A DNA stretch of 43,429 nucleotides from Lactobacillus equicursoris DSM 19284 = JCM 14600 = CIP 110162 (GCF_001434815.1 NZ_AZDU01000013.1:1-43429), one strand, 5' to 3'; numbered from the stretch's first letter, positions 8,243-17,764 are shown. Made by a program: numbers and translations. The notes: generated by a model from the letters alone, not told the origin.

Positions 8243-8967
8243 TGCTGCGCCTTGATAAATTTTTGGCCAACATGAAAGTTGGCTCAAGAAGCCAGGTTCA
8301 TGAAATCATCAAAAAAGGGCAGGTCCAGGTTAACGGCAAGATCTGCCGGACGGCCAAGCAAAAGGTCAAGGAAAGCGACGAGGTGACGGTAAACGGGCAA
8401 GCAGTCGTTTATCAGGAATTCCACTACTTCTTGCTGAATAAGCCGGCTGGCGTTTTATCAGCAACCGAAGACCGGAGCCAAAAGACGGTGCTGGATTTGC
8501 TAAAAGCCAAGGACCGCTACCAAAATCTGGCACCAATCGGGCGCTTAGACAAGGACACGACGGGGCTGTTATTGATCACTAACGATGGTCAATTGACCCA
8601 CCAGCTGCTGGCTCCAGACCACCATGTGCCGAAAGTCTACTATGCTATGCTGGCTGGTGTTGCCACTCAGGAGACGGCTGAAGCTTTCGCTAAGGGGCTA
8701 ACCTTAAAAGATGGTACAGAGCTAAAGCCTGGTAAGTTACGAATTTTGTCGCAAGACTTTGATCATGATGCATCAGAAATTGAAGTCACCATCACCGAAG
8801 GCAAGTACCACCAGGTCAAACGGATGGTTGCTTCTCAAGGGATGAAGGTGCTTGCCTTAAAGCGTCTGTCCATGGGTCCACTTAAGCTGGACGAAAATTT
8901 GGCGCCTGCTGCCTACCGGGAGCTGACTGTTGAAGAACTTGCCAAGTTAAAGGGATCGGCCCTTTAA
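8242..8967 (+). CDS. rsuA: Pseudouridine synthase, RsuA family
   Basis: The 241-aa protein has an N-terminal S4 RNA-binding domain (about 1-50) and a pseudouridine synthase domain with the catalytic aspartate D103 in GRLDKDTTG. Closing motifs KYHQVKRM and LKRLSMGPL are typical of the RsuA/RluB/RluE/RluF group. RsuA makes pseudouridine 516 in 16S rRNA; that target is inferred from the family. The ATG shares its A with the thiI stop (TAATG), so translation is probably coupled. The promoter of the valS T-box begins about 20 bp after the gene. Confidence 0.85.
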   Translation: MLRLDKFLANMKVGSRSQVHEIIKKGQVQVNGKICRTAKQKVKESDEVTVNGQAVVYQEFHYFLLNKPAGVLSATEDRSQKTVLDLLKAKDRYQNLAPIGRLDKDTTGLLLITNDGQLTHQLLAPDHHVPKVYYAMLAGVATQETAEAFAKGLTLKDGTELKPGKLRILSQDFDHDASEIEVTITEGKYHQVKRMVASQGMKVLALKRLSMGPLKLDENLAPAAYRELTVEELAKLKGSAL

Positions 8968-8983
8968 TGATCTGAAAAAATAT

Positions 8984-8991
8984 GCTATACT
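8984..8991 (+). promoter_or_regulatory. Promoter of the valS T-box unit
   Basis: TGC-TATACT is an extended -10 just after the rsuA stop. The -35 region is weak. The predicted transcript would start about 8998, at the base of T-box Stem I. Confidence 0.5.
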
Positions 8992-8997
8992 TTTTGA

Positions 8998-9213
8998 CAA
9001 AGCACAGATCAAGAGGTGGCGCCTCATGACAGAGAAAGGTCAGCATGCTGAGAGACCGGAAGCGCCTAGTAGCTTGAAGAGCTGATTGGCTGAAAACAAG
9101 TAGGTCAATCCGGTTGTTGCCCCGTTACCCGCCTTTAAGTGGAGCAGTATGCTCAAAATAGGTGGTACCGCGGTTAATTAAATCGTCCTAGACAGATTGT
9201 CTAGGACTTTTTT
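8998..9213 (+). promoter_or_regulatory. T-box riboswitch, valine, upstream of valS
   Basis: The conserved T-box sequence AGGTGGTACCGCG (9160-9172) precedes a strong intrinsic terminator (stem 9185-9194 with 9198-9207, T run to 9213). Stem I can be followed: CAAG (9010-9013) pairs with CTTG (9073-9076) and GGCGC (9018-9022) with GCGCC (9062-9066), leaving TAGTAG on the 3' side as the specifier loop. GTA at 9069-9071 is a valine codon and the likely specifier. Uncharged tRNA-Val should stabilise the antiterminator and allow valS transcription. Confidence 0.92.
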
Positions 9214-9226
9214 GATGGAGGAATTT

Positions 9227-11866
9227 ATGACAGATCTAGCACCAAAATACAACCCGCAAGAGGTTGAAGCTGGCCGCTATCAAGAATGGCTTGATGAAGA
9301 CCTTTTTAAGCCATCTGGCGACAAGAAAGCTAAGCCTTACTCAATCGTTATCCCGCCCCCAAACGTAACTGGCAAGTTGCACCTGGGTCACGCTTGGGAC
9401 ACGGCAATTCAAGACACCCTGATCCGCTACAAGCGGATGCAAGGCTATGATACCTTGTACCTGCCAGGGATGGACCACGCCGGGATTGCAACTCAAGCCA
9501 AGGTTGAAGCGCGTCTTCGCGAAGAAGGCGTCAGCCGCTATGACTTAGGCCGGGAAAAATTTGTCGACAAGGTCTGGGAATGGAAGGACGAATACGCCAA
9601 CATTATTAAGAGCCAGTGGCAAAAGCTAGGCCTTTCCCTGGACTACTCAAGAGAAAGATTTACCTTGGACAAGGGCTTGTCTAAGGCCGTTCGCCGCGTC
9701 TTCGTGCAGCTTTATAACGAGGGCCTGATCTACCGCGGTGAATACATCATCAACTGGGATCCAAAATTGCGGACTGCTTTGTCTGATATCGAAGTTATCC
9801 ACCAAGACGACCAAGGTGCCTTTTACCACATCAACTATCCACTAGCAGATGGGTCAGGTTCTGTTGAAATCGCAACGACTCGTCCAGAAACCATGTTTGG
9901 TGATACCGCCGTTGCCGTTGCACCTGGCGATGAACGCTACAAGGACTTGGTTGGCAAAAAGCTGATCCTGCCACTGGTTGGCCGGGAAATTCCAATCATC
10001 GAAGACCAACACGTTGACCCAGAATTTGGGACTGGTTTGGTGAAGATTACCCCAGCCCACGACCCGAACGACTTTGAAGTCGGCAACCGGCACAACCTGG
10101 AAAGAATCAACGTCATGAACGATGACGGCACCATGAACGACAAGGCTGGCAAGTACGCTGGCATGGACCGCTTTGACTGCCGCAAGCAATTGGTAGAAGA
10201 CCTGAAGCAAGAAGGCTACCTCCTTAAGGTTGAGCCAATCGTCCACTCAGTTGGTCACTCAGAACGGTCTGGCGTACAAGTTGAACCACGCCTGTCTACC
10301 CAATGGTTCGTCAAGATGAAGCCATTAGCTGATAAGCTTTTGGAAAACCAAGACACTGATGGCAAGGTCAACTTCGTGCCAGAACGCTTTGAAGGGACTC
10401 TGCGCCACTGGATGGAAAACGTCCATGACTGGGTTATCTCCCGTCAGCTGTGGTGGGGCCACCGGATTCCAGCTTGGTACAACAAGGAAATCGGTGAAAT
10501 GTACGTTGGTGAAGAAGCGCCAAAGGACATTGAAAACTGGGACCAAGATGAAGACGTTTTGGATACTTGGTTCTCCAGTGCCTTGTGGCCATTCTCTACT
10601 TTGGGTTGGCCAGATGAAGACTCTGAAGACTTCAAGCGCTACTTCCCAACCAACGCCTTGGTAACGGGTTACGACATCATCTTCTTCTGGGTTTCCCGGA
10701 TGATCTTCCAAAGTTTGCACTTTACCGGCAAGCGGCCATTTGACAACGTTGTCTTGCACGGCTTGATTCGGGACGAACAAGGGCGGAAGATGTCTAAGTC
10801 CCTGGGCAACGGGATTGACCCAATGGACGTCATTGACAAGTACGGTGCCGACGCACTGCGCTGGTTCTTGTTGAATGGGACGGCGCCTGGTCAAGATACC
10901 CGCTTCAGCTACAAGAAGATGGATTCTGCTTGGAACTTCATCAACAAGCTCTGGAACGCAAGTCGTTTCGTGATCATGAACCTGCCAGAAGATGCTCAGC
11001 CTGCTCAAATGCCAGACACTAGCACTTTTGACCTGGCTGATGCCTGGATTTTTGACCGCTTGAACCACACGGTTAAGGAAACCACTCGTCTCTTTGACGA
11101 ATTCCAATTTGGTGAAGCTGGCCGGGAAATGTACAACTTCATCTGGAACGACTTCTGTGACTGGTACATCGAAATTTCCAAGGTTGCCCTGTACGGCGAT
11201 GATGCAGAATTGAAGGCCAGAAAGCAAGCCAACTTGACTTACATCCTGGACCAAATCCTGCGCCTCATCTCCCCAATCATGCCGTTCGTAACCGAAAAGC
11301 TCTGGCTGTCCATGCCACATGAGGGCAAGTCCATCATGGTGGCTGAATACCCAGTAGCCCATGAGGAATTTGACAATGCGCAAGCTGACAGCGACATGGC
11401 CTTCTTGATTGAAACCATCAAGGCCGTTCGGAACATCCGGATGGAAGTGAACGCTCCAATGTCAAGTGCAATCGACATCTTGATCCAATTAGACGATGAA
11501 GCGAGCGAACATATCCTGAAGGACAACATGGATTACGTTGAAAACTTCCTGCACCCTAAGAAACTGGAAATCTCAACCAAGATCGATGCGCCAAAATTGG
11601 CTAAGACCGCTGTGATCGCCGGGGCTCAGATCTTTGTCCCACTGTCAGAATTGGTGGACCTTGACGAAGAAATTGCTAAGATGACCAAGGAAGAAGCGCG
11701 CCTGCAAAGTGAAGTTGACCGGGCTGAAAAGAAGCTGGCCAACAAGGGCTTTGTTGACCACGCTCCGCAAGCTGTTGTTGACAAGGAAAAGGCTAAGAAG
11801 GCTGAATACGAAAGTCAACTGGCTGGGGTCAAGGAAAGAATCCAAGAATTGAAGGAAAGTCGTTAA
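9227..11866 (+). CDS. valS: Valyl-tRNA synthetase
   Basis: ValS is the class I synthetase that charges tRNA-Val and edits threonine. The product is 879 aa, the normal size. HIGH appears as HLGH (52-55), KMSKS is at 521-525 in [10 protein letters not shown], and a charged helical C-terminal arm (about 815-879) matches the ValS coiled coil. I place the start at the ATG at 9227 after TGGAGGAATTT; in-frame codons further upstream lie in the T-box terminator. It is followed four bases later by folC, with no terminator between. Confidence 0.97.
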   Translation: MTDLAPKYNPQEVEAGRYQEWLDEDLFKPSGDKKAKPYSIVIPPPNVTGKLHLGHAWDTAIQDTLIRYKRMQGYDTLYLPGMDHAGIATQAKVEARLREEGVSRYDLGREKFVDKVWEWKDEYANIIKSQWQKLGLSLDYSRERFTLDKGLSKAVRRVFVQLYNEGLIYRGEYIINWDPKLRTALSDIEVIHQDDQGAFYHINYPLADGSGSVEIATTRPETMFGDTAVAVAPGDERYKDLVGKKLILPLVGREIPIIEDQHVDPEFGTGLVKITPAHDPNDFEVGNRHNLERINVMNDDGTMNDKAGKYAGMDRFDCRKQLVEDLKQEGYLLKVEPIVHSVGHSERSGVQVEPRLSTQWFVKMKPLADKLLENQDTDGKVNFVPERFEGTLRHWMENVHDWVISRQLWWGHRIPAWYNKEIGEMYVGEEAPKDIENWDQDEDVLDTWFSSALWPFSTLGWPDEDSEDFKRYFPTNALVTGYDIIFFWVSRMIFQSLHFTGKRPFDNVVLHGLIRDEQGRKMSKSLGNGIDPMDVIDKYGADALRWFLLNGTAPGQDTRFSYKKMDSAWNFINKLWNASRFVIMNLPEDAQPAQMPDTSTFDLADAWIFDRLNHTVKETTRLFDEFQFGEAGREMYNFIWNDFCDWYIEISKVALYGDDAELKARKQANLTYILDQILRLISPIMPFVTEKLWLSMPHEGKSIMVAEYPVAHEEFDNAQADSDMAFLIETIKAVRNIRMEVNAPMSSAIDILIQLDDEASEHILKDNMDYVENFLHPKKLEISTKIDAPKLAKTAVIAGAQIFVPLSELVDLDEEIAKMTKEEARLQSEVDRAEKKLANKGFVDHAPQAVVDKEKAKKAEYESQLAGVKERIQELKESR

Positions 11867-11870
11867 AGAC

Positions 11871-13142
11871 GTGAAATTTGAGACTGTTACCGAATTTACA
11901 GATTACCTCTACCATTTGCCCAAGCTGCATGAAAAAAGCGACCTGCGCTATGTGAAGAGGATTTTGGCTGAACTTGGCCATCCAGAAAGGGAAGTCAAGT
12001 GCTGCCATATTACTGGAACCAACGGTAAAGGGTCAACTGCATATTATTTGAGCAATCTGCTCCAAAAGGCTGGTCAGCGGACTGGCCTTTTTGTTTCTCC
12101 CTTTATCGTTAGCTTTAATGAGCGTATCCAGTTAAATGGCCAGCCGATCAGTGACCAGGAGCTTTTGGCCATCGCCAACCAGGTGGAAGATAAAATTGCT
12201 GAAATTCAAAAGACGGAGCCGGATTTTTCGCTTGTGACTTTTGAATACGAAGTGGCAATGGCCTTTTTGTATTTTGCTAAGCAAAAATGCGACTATGCCG
12301 TGATTGAAGTGGGCATTGGGGCTGAGCATGACAAGACCAATGTGATCACGCCGGCAGTCAGCCTGATTACGACGATTGGCCTGGACCATGAGCAGATCAT
12401 CGGGCCGACCCTGGCTGACATTGCCCGGGAAAAAAGTGGCATCATCAAAAAGCAGGTTCCGGCGGTCTTAGGCGATATCCCTGAAAGCGTAAAGGGGATT
12501 GTCGAAGATAAGCTGGAAAAAGAAGACAGCCAAGGCTACTGGCTGGGAAAAGATTTTTCCGTGATGGAAAAAGATCAGCAAACAGAAATTTCCTTGCCCC
12601 AAAAATACCTCTTGCCGGCGATGCCAGAAGCAGAGGGCAAAGATGCAGCCATGGCTTTAAAGGCTTTTTCCTGCCTGGGCCTGACGCTAGCTTCAGGGGA
12701 TGCAGAAGCGGCAATTACTGAAACAACTGTCCCTGGCCGCTACCAAAAGCTGGGGGAAGCGCCAATGCTGCTCTTAGACGGAGCCCACAATGTCCAAGCC
12801 GGGGAAAAGCTGCTGAGATATGCTGACCAGCTGGCCGGGCAAAGGGGCGGGCAGGTCTTGGTTCTGACGGCGATGATGAAAGATAAGGACTTGAGCGATT
12901 TCTTGAGTCTGTTTCAAGCAAAAAACTTGCTCTTGACCAGCCTGCCTTATCCGCGGGCGGCCAAACAGGCCGATTTCCCGGCCTGGGCCCAGGAAAAGTT
13001 CCCTTATGAAGCTGACTTAAAGCTTGCACTAGACCAGCAACTGCAACAGGCTAAGAAAAACGACATTGTTTTAGTAACTGGATCTTTTTACCTGGTTAGT
13101 GCCGTCTTGCAGTTGGTCAAAAAGAACAGGCAAACAAAATAG
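11871..13142 (+). CDS. folC: Folylpolyglutamate synthase / dihydrofolate synthase
   Basis: This Mur-ligase-family enzyme adds glutamate to folates and, in bifunctional forms, to dihydropteroate. The 423-aa length is typical. The ATP site GTNGKGS is at 49-55, and LLDGAHN marks the C-terminal domain. The start is GTG at 11871 with GGAAAG upstream inside the end of valS. The valS-folC order is shared with Bacillus and many lactobacilli. Expression is probably at least partly by read-through from the valine T-box unit. Confidence 0.93.
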   Translation: MKFETVTEFTDYLYHLPKLHEKSDLRYVKRILAELGHPEREVKCCHITGTNGKGSTAYYLSNLLQKAGQRTGLFVSPFIVSFNERIQLNGQPISDQELLAIANQVEDKIAEIQKTEPDFSLVTFEYEVAMAFLYFAKQKCDYAVIEVGIGAEHDKTNVITPAVSLITTIGLDHEQIIGPTLADIAREKSGIIKKQVPAVLGDIPESVKGIVEDKLEKEDSQGYWLGKDFSVMEKDQQTEISLPQKYLLPAMPEAEGKDAAMALKAFSCLGLTLASGDAEAAITETTVPGRYQKLGEAPMLLLDGAHNVQAGEKLLRYADQLAGQRGGQVLVLTAMMKDKDLSDFLSLFQAKNLLLTSLPYPRAAKQADFPAWAQEKFPYEADLKLALDQQLQQAKKNDIVLVTGSFYLVSAVLQLVKKNRQTK

Positions 13143-13201
13143 GTTGACAAAAAAGCAAAATTGGAAAAAGAAAAAATGAGTAAGAAAAGAGATGAGGAAA
13201 A

Positions 13202-13882
13202 ATGCAGATTAAGGGCATTAAACACGAAAAGCAGGGCGTAATTTTTGACATGGATGGCCTTTTAGTCAACTCAGAAGAACTCTACTGGAAGGCTAATATT
13301 CAAGCCTCAAAAGAATATAACTTAGGCATCCCCGATGACAGCTACCTGACCCTGGTTGGGGCTAGCGTCAAGAGCATGGATGACTTTTACGCCAAATATT
13401 TTGCTAGTGACGAGGTTCGCCGCGCCTTTGTCAAAAGGACCGATGACCTGGTCTGGCAATGGACCGATGAGGGCAAGCTAGTGCTTAAGCCTGGCGTTCA
13501 AGAAATCCTCGATAAGTTTGAAGAGCTCGGGATCAACATGGGCCTAGCCAGCAACAACTATAAGAGCGTGGTTGACCATGACCTGTGGGTGACGGGCTGC
13601 CGCAATTATTTTGACTACATCGTCACCCACGACGAAGTAGCTGAACACAAGCTGCGCTCTAAGCCTTTCCCAGATCTTTATTTGGAAGCGCAAAAGAAAA
13701 GCGGGTTAGCTAAAGACCAGCTTTTGATCTTTGAAGATTCCAGCATGGGGGTCGAAGCCGCCGCCAATGCCGGCATCGATTGCGTGATGATTCCTGATCT
13801 GAAGGCACCTACAGCGATTGATAGGAAAAAAGCAATAATGGCGTGCCAAAACTTCTTCCAACTTTCGACGTTAATTTTCTGA
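13202..13882 (+). CDS. HAD-superfamily hydrolase, subfamily IA
   Basis: The 226-aa protein has the HAD motif I FDMDGLLVNS with nucleophile D16 and acid/base D18, a helical cap, a motif II region MGLASNN, lysine in SKPFPD, and motif IV IFEDSSMGVEAA. The layout resembles phosphoglycolate phosphatase, beta-phosphoglucomutase and sugar-phosphatase enzymes, so a small phosphorylated metabolite is the likely substrate, but it cannot be named from sequence. The ATG follows GATGAGGAAAA. It lies between folC and radC, as in other lactobacilli. Confidence 0.85.
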   Translation: MQIKGIKHEKQGVIFDMDGLLVNSEELYWKANIQASKEYNLGIPDDSYLTLVGASVKSMDDFYAKYFASDEVRRAFVKRTDDLVWQWTDEGKLVLKPGVQEILDKFEELGINMGLASNNYKSVVDHDLWVTGCRNYFDYIVTHDEVAEHKLRSKPFPDLYLEAQKKSGLAKDQLLIFEDSSMGVEAAANAGIDCVMIPDLKAPTAIDRKKAIMACQNFFQLSTLIF

Positions 13883-13934
13883 TTTTCGGTGTAATAACAA
13901 GTAGAGGCGTTTTTATTTTTAGGAGGCAGTTGTC

Positions 13935-14549
13935 ATGACTGAACAAACGTTTAACTACTACTACATCGAAAACGATCTGGACTTGCTCAAGCTTTTAGTC
14001 AGCCAGCTCCACTTGACCAGCTGGGACGACCTGGAAAAGCGGCTGCAAAAAGACAAGATTACCAGCTTCAAGGACCTGCTGGACTATGCGTCAGGTCCCG
14101 CTTGCCCGCCTGACCTGGCCTTGACCATCGAGGTCATGCTGGACCGCTTGCGGGCAACCGACCACCGCCGGTCTTGTGACTGGTCATCCAGCTCCAAGAT
14201 TGGCAATTACCTGGCTGAAAAGCTGCAAGGGCAAAAGCAGGAGCAGTTTTGGGTCCTCTACTTTGACAAGCAGCAAAATCTGTTAGGAGAAAAGATGCTT
14301 TTTCAAGGCACCCTAGACCGGTCCTGGGTGCACCCAAGGGAAATTTTCCGCTGGGCGGTCGTTTACGGCTGCGCCAGCATGATTGTGGCTCATAACCACC
14401 CAAGTGGCTATTTGACCCCGTCCCAAAATGACCTGGAACTAACCAGGGGGCTCAAGGAGGCCAGCAAGATCATGAAGATCGCCTTCTTGGACCACTTCAT
14501 CGTGGGCGGAGGAGACTATTTGAGCCTGCGTGAAAGAGAATTGTTTTAA
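13935..14549 (+). CDS. radC: RadC family protein (JAMM/MPN+ domain)
   Basis: The 204-aa protein has a helical N-terminal part and a C-terminal JAMM metalloprotease-like domain. Visible metal-site residues are E119 (LLGEKML), H153 and H155 in AHNHPSG, and D166, spaced as in RadC. The name comes from an old DNA-repair assignment that has been questioned; the real activity is unknown. It lies just before mreBCD, the same order as in Bacillus subtilis. The ATG follows AGGAGGCAGTTGTC. Confidence 0.9.
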   Translation: MTEQTFNYYYIENDLDLLKLLVSQLHLTSWDDLEKRLQKDKITSFKDLLDYASGPACPPDLALTIEVMLDRLRATDHRRSCDWSSSSKIGNYLAEKLQGQKQEQFWVLYFDKQQNLLGEKMLFQGTLDRSWVHPREIFRWAVVYGCASMIVAHNHPSGYLTPSQNDLELTRGLKEASKIMKIAFLDHFIVGGGDYLSLRERELF

Positions 14550-14594
14550 ATTTAGCTTAATTTTCTGCCAATCCATGACTTTCACGGGCATTAT

Positions 14595-14602
14595 GCTATA
14601 AT
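14595..14602 (+). promoter_or_regulatory. Candidate mreB promoter, extended -10
   Basis: TGC-TATAAT (-10 at 14597-14602) lies 37 bp before the mreB GTG. No good -35 is present. Confidence 0.5.
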
Positions 14603-14639
14603 TAAGCAAGATTAAGCGAGTAAATAAGGAGAGATATCC

Positions 14640-15644
14640 GTGTTTGGATTTGGTTCAAAAAATATTGGTATCGACCTGGGTACTGCCAATACTCTGGTTT
14701 ATGTTGAAGGCAAGGGCATCGTTTTGCGCGAACCTTCTGTTGTGGCAAAGAACACCAAGACCGGCGAAGTCATCGCCGTTGGTTCTGAAGCCAAGGAGAT
14801 GATCGGCCGTACTCCTGGTTCAATTGTTGCGATTCGGCCAATGAAGGATGGGGTAATTGCCGACTACGACACTACTGCATCCATGCTGAAATACTTCATG
14901 GGCAAGACAGTTGGCAATTCTAAGCCGTCGGTCATGATCTGTGTTCCTTCTGGCGTTACCGAAGTTGAAAAGAGAGCGGTCATTGACGCTGCTCGCGTGG
15001 CTGGTGCCCGTGAAGCTTACGTCATCGAAGAACCTTTTGCCGCAGCTATCGGTGCTGGTCTTCCAGTAATGGAACCAACTGGTTCGATGGTCGTTGACAT
15101 CGGTGGCGGTACGACTGACGTTGCCACTATTTCATTAGGCGGGATCGTTTCTTCAACTTCTATCCGCCAAGCTGGCGACAAGTTCAACCAAGCGATCACC
15201 AACTTCGTTCACAGCAAGTACAACCTGTTGATCGGTGAAAGAACTGCTGAAGACATCAAGATCCAAATTGGCTCAGCTTCTGTTGAAGCAGCTAAGGAAA
15301 TTGAATCAATGACGATCCGTGGCCGGGACCTGGTTTCAGGCTTGCCTAAGTCATTGGAAATCAGCGCCGTTGACGTGGCTACGGCCATCCAAGATGTCGT
15401 TCAAGACATTATCGTGGCTATCAAGGAAACTCTGGAATTGACTTCTCCTGAAATTGCGGCTGACGTAATTGATCATGGTATCGTCCTGACCGGTGGTGGT
15501 GCCTTGCTCAAGAACCTACCAGAAGTCATCTCTGATGCAACCAAGGTACCAGTATTTATCGCTCAAGATCCACTTGACTGCGTAGCTATTGGGACTGGTG
15601 AATCACTGAAGCATTTGGACGTAATGCGCAGAACTAGTAGATAA
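14640..15644 (+). CDS. mreB: Rod shape-determining protein MreB
   Basis: MreB is the bacterial actin that moves with the elongation machinery and sets rod shape. The 334-aa protein shows the actin-fold ATP motifs GIDLGTANT (9-17), VDIGGGTTD and LTGGGALL. The N-terminus [10 protein letters not shown] is amphipathic, as in membrane-binding MreB. The start is GTG at 14640 after AAGGAGAGATATCC. A terminator-like hairpin lies between it and mreC, unlike the usual uninterrupted mreBCD unit. Confidence 0.96.
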   Translation: MFGFGSKNIGIDLGTANTLVYVEGKGIVLREPSVVAKNTKTGEVIAVGSEAKEMIGRTPGSIVAIRPMKDGVIADYDTTASMLKYFMGKTVGNSKPSVMICVPSGVTEVEKRAVIDAARVAGAREAYVIEEPFAAAIGAGLPVMEPTGSMVVDIGGGTTDVATISLGGIVSSTSIRQAGDKFNQAITNFVHSKYNLLIGERTAEDIKIQIGSASVEAAKEIESMTIRGRDLVSGLPKSLEISAVDVATAIQDVVQDIIVAIKETLELTSPEIAADVIDHGIVLTGGGALLKNLPEVISDATKVPVFIAQDPLDCVAIGTGESLKHLDVMRRTSR

Positions 15645-15653
15645 GCAGCAATA

Positions 15654-15675
15654 AACCGGCCTTAGGCCGGTTTTT
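15654..15675 (+). terminator. Intrinsic terminator or attenuator between mreB and mreC
   Basis: AACCGGCC-TTA-GGCCGGTT is a perfect 8-bp hairpin followed by a short T run, nine bases after the mreB stop and 20 before mreC. I see no promoter in the remaining 20 bases, so mreC and mreD should depend on read-through. Confidence 0.7.
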
Positions 15676-15694
15676 ATCTTGGATTTGAGTTTAT

Positions 15695-16543
15695 ATGAAG
15701 AAGTTTTTTCAAAACAGAAAAATGTTATCAGCCCTGGCAACGGTCGCTGTGGTAGCGGCCTTGCTGGGCTCAACCGTTACTTTGCGGAATAACTTAAATG
15801 CTCCTTTATTCGTGCAAAGACTGGGCAATGACCTGGTTTCAGTTGGCTCTAGAATCGTCAGTGCACCAGTTGCTTGGCTGTCTGATGGGATCAATTCGAT
15901 CGATGACCTCCTCAACGCCGCCAGTGAAAATGACCATTTGAAGAAAAAAGTCTCTGAATTGGCCCAGGTTGAAGCAAGAAATGCTGTCTTAGAAAAAGAA
16001 AACAAGCAGCTGAAGGCCGCAGCCGGGATCAAAAAGACTTTGACCAGCTACACGACCACCACCGCTTCTGTCATTTCCCGCTCTTCTGACAGCTGGAGCG
16101 AGCAATTGACCATCAACAAGGGCAAAAACGCCGGCTTTAAAAAGGGCATGGCGGTGATGTCTGGCGGCGGGGTCATCGGCCGCTTGACCGAAGTGGATAC
16201 GGCAACCAGCAAGGTTGAATTGATCACGACGACTGACAGTTCAGCTAACCGTTTTGCCGTTCAAGCAGTTTCTAGTTCCGGCAAGACCTTGCACGGCATT
16301 ATCAGCGTGCAGTCTGGCGGCGTCTTGACCTTCACCCAGGCTTCTAGCTCAAGCAAATTGGCCAAGGGTACCAAGGTTTATACTAGTGGTCTTGGTGGCG
16401 TGTCACCTAAGGGCCTGTTGATCGGGACGGTTAGCGAAACGACCAAAGACAGCTTTGGCTTGTCTGACTTGATCAAGATCACGCCTGCCGGCAACCTGTC
16501 TGACCCATCAGTCGTCACGGTCGTTCAAAGGAGCGTGTCCTAA
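15695..16543 (+). CDS. mreC: Rod shape-determining protein MreC
   Basis: MreC is the membrane-anchored, mainly extracytoplasmic partner of MreB and PBP2-type enzymes. The 282-aa protein has an N-terminal signal-anchor (about 11-30), a coiled coil (about 70-108) and a beta-rich domain with IGRLTEVD and GGVSPKGLLIGTV, the usual MreC order. The ribosome site before the ATG is weak. Its stop overlaps mreD by one base. Confidence 0.93.
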   Translation: MKKFFQNRKMLSALATVAVVAALLGSTVTLRNNLNAPLFVQRLGNDLVSVGSRIVSAPVAWLSDGINSIDDLLNAASENDHLKKKVSELAQVEARNAVLEKENKQLKAAAGIKKTLTSYTTTTASVISRSSDSWSEQLTINKGKNAGFKKGMAVMSGGGVIGRLTEVDTATSKVELITTTDSSANRFAVQAVSSSGKTLHGIISVQSGGVLTFTQASSSSKLAKGTKVYTSGLGGVSPKGLLIGTVSETTKDSFGLSDLIKITPAGNLSDPSVVTVVQRSVS

Positions 16544-17082
16544 TGCGCATTTTTAAGCAGTGGATCCTGGCGATCGCCTTATATGTTGCCCTGATCCTCG
16601 ATGGCGTTTTGTCCGTTTACCTGCAGCCGATCTTAAAATATGGTAACGGCAAGGCTAGCTTGATGCTGCTCCCTTTAGCAGTTTTGATTATCAATTTCGA
16701 AGATGAGCGCAACCCTAAAGAATTTTGGCTGGCCCTTGGCGCTGGGTTAGTAGCAGACTTATACTTTTACGGCATTATCGGCATTTACATCGTCGTTTTG
16801 CCGGCCCTGTCGGCATTTGGCCGCTGGTACGCCCGCGTTTCACCAGAGCTTTTCGTCGTGCGCTTGATCGGGACCTTTTTGGCCAGTTGCGGGGCTAGCC
16901 TTTACATTTGGCTGGTTTTCCGTATTTTGACTTGGACCAACCAATCCTTCCAAGCCGCCTTGCCAAGCGTTCTTTATACGGGCCTGTGGAGCGTGGGGAT
17001 TACGATTTTGACCTACTGGATCTGGTCAAAATTGGCCCGCAGCTATCCATTCTTGATTGACCTGGATAATTACCGTTATTAA
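16543..17082 (+). CDS. mreD: Rod shape-determining protein MreD
   Basis: The 179-aa protein is almost wholly hydrophobic, with about five membrane segments, as in MreD, the third part of the MreBCD elongation complex. The ATG overlaps the mreC stop (TAATG) and has AAAGGAG upstream inside mreC. The unit ends at the palindromic terminator at 17103-17132. Confidence 0.9.
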   Translation: MRIFKQWILAIALYVALILDGVLSVYLQPILKYGNGKASLMLLPLAVLIINFEDERNPKEFWLALGAGLVADLYFYGIIGIYIVVLPALSAFGRWYARVSPELFVVRLIGTFLASCGASLYIWLVFRILTWTNQSFQAALPSVLYTGLWSVGITILTYWIWSKLARSYPFLIDLDNYRY

Positions 17083-17102
17083 GCTAAAAATAAACGCAAG
17101 CA

Positions 17103-17132
17103 AAAAGCGATCAGCAGCTGCTGATCGCTTTT
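17103..17132. terminator. Bidirectional terminator, perfect 30-bp palindrome
   Basis: AAAAGCGATCAGCAG is followed directly by its exact reverse complement. Stem ends of A and T give a U-run in either direction, so it can serve mreD on the plus strand and the 39-aa gene on the minus strand. Confidence 0.85.
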
Positions 17133-17158
17133 CTCTTTGATGGTATTTGTCAGTCTTA

Positions 17159-17278
17159 TTAACCCATCAGGTAGTAGACTACAGAAGCAGCAACACCAAA
17201 CAAGGTGATTACCGCCATCAAGATAACCATGACATTTTCAATCTTTTGAAATGTTGACTTTTTCTTCTTGCGTGCCAT
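17159..17278 (-). CDS. DUF4044-type small membrane protein, 39 aa
   Basis: A short minus-strand gene encodes a 39-aa protein beginning MARKKKKSTFQKIENVMVIL. A very basic N-terminus is followed by one transmembrane helix (about 16-37), so it should sit with its N-terminus in the cytoplasm. AGGAGG lies five bases before the ATG, a near-perfect ribosome site. Size and pattern match the small DUF4044 proteins of lactobacilli; function is unknown. It converges on mreD and shares its terminator. Confidence 0.8.
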   Translation of the reverse strand: MARKKKKSTFQKIENVMVILMAVITLFGVAASVVYYLMG

Positions 17279-17387
17279 ATGAGCCTCCTGTATGAAGAAA
17301 TTATAACCTGTTTGCCATTGATTTGCAATTTATTGCTAGGATTAAGTGCCGAAAAAAGTTAAAATAGACTAGATACGGAGGATTTTT

Positions 17388-17717
17388 ATGACCAAAATTT
17401 TGCTAATGCCCGTGCTTGGTCTGGCGGCCGCCTACGTCGTCAACCTAATTTGGCCCAAAGCCAGTTTTCGGGGCTATGACGTGATGCCTTTCTTCTTGAT
17501 ATATGCTTGTCAGCTGTTGACCGATTTGAAAAAGCTCCCTTCATTCTTGCCATCGGCTTTCTTGCTTTACTTCATTTTAATCTTGCTGTCGGCCATCAAG
17601 TGGGCCATGATCAACAAGAACATTTCCCTGAGCAAGATGTTTCGGCAGTTTTGGAGCTACCTCAATGCTTGTTCCTTTTTCTGGTATTTGGGTCTCTTGC
17701 TAGTCACCATGATTTAA
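17388..17717 (+). CDS. DUF3397 family membrane protein
   Basis: The 109-aa protein has four hydrophobic segments and a KASFRGYDVMPFFL loop. It matches the DUF3397 family, which sits just before mraZ in many lactobacilli. Function is unknown; position suggests a link to envelope growth, which is inference. The ATG follows CGGAGGATTTTT. A strong hairpin ends the transcript before mraZ, so it is not part of the mraZ unit. Confidence 0.8.
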   Translation: MTKILLMPVLGLAAAYVVNLIWPKASFRGYDVMPFFLIYACQLLTDLKKLPSFLPSAFLLYFILILLSAIKWAMINKNISLSKMFRQFWSYLNACSFFWYLGLLLVTMI

Positions 17718-17757
17718 AAAATGTACCGCTTTAATTTGCTAAGCGGTGCATTTTTTT
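17717..17757. terminator. Terminator between the DUF3397 gene and mraZ
   Basis: AAAAATGTACCGCTT pairs with AAGCGGTGCATTTTT over 15 bp with one G-U pair and a 9-base loop, followed by T residues. It isolates the mraZ promoter region. Confidence 0.85.
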
Positions 17758-17764
17758 AATTTTT

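Noticed and set aside
8994-8999. TTGACA just after the valS T-box -10 as a second promoter
   Set aside because: No -10 follows at 16-18 bases; the sequence lies in the 5' end of the T-box RNA.
10325-11383. A 352-codon open frame on the minus strand inside valS
   Set aside because: It is wholly antisense to valS, which has all ValS motifs, and its translation has no recognisable domain. Long antisense frames are common in G/C-rich third-position coding sequence.
12715-13029. Minus-strand 104-codon frame inside folC
   Set aside because: Antisense to a clear folC domain and rich in Pro, Arg and Ala as expected of a shadow frame.
13145-13175. TTGACA after folC as a promoter for the HAD gene
   Set aside because: The region 17 bases downstream is A-rich but has no TATAAT-like hexamer.
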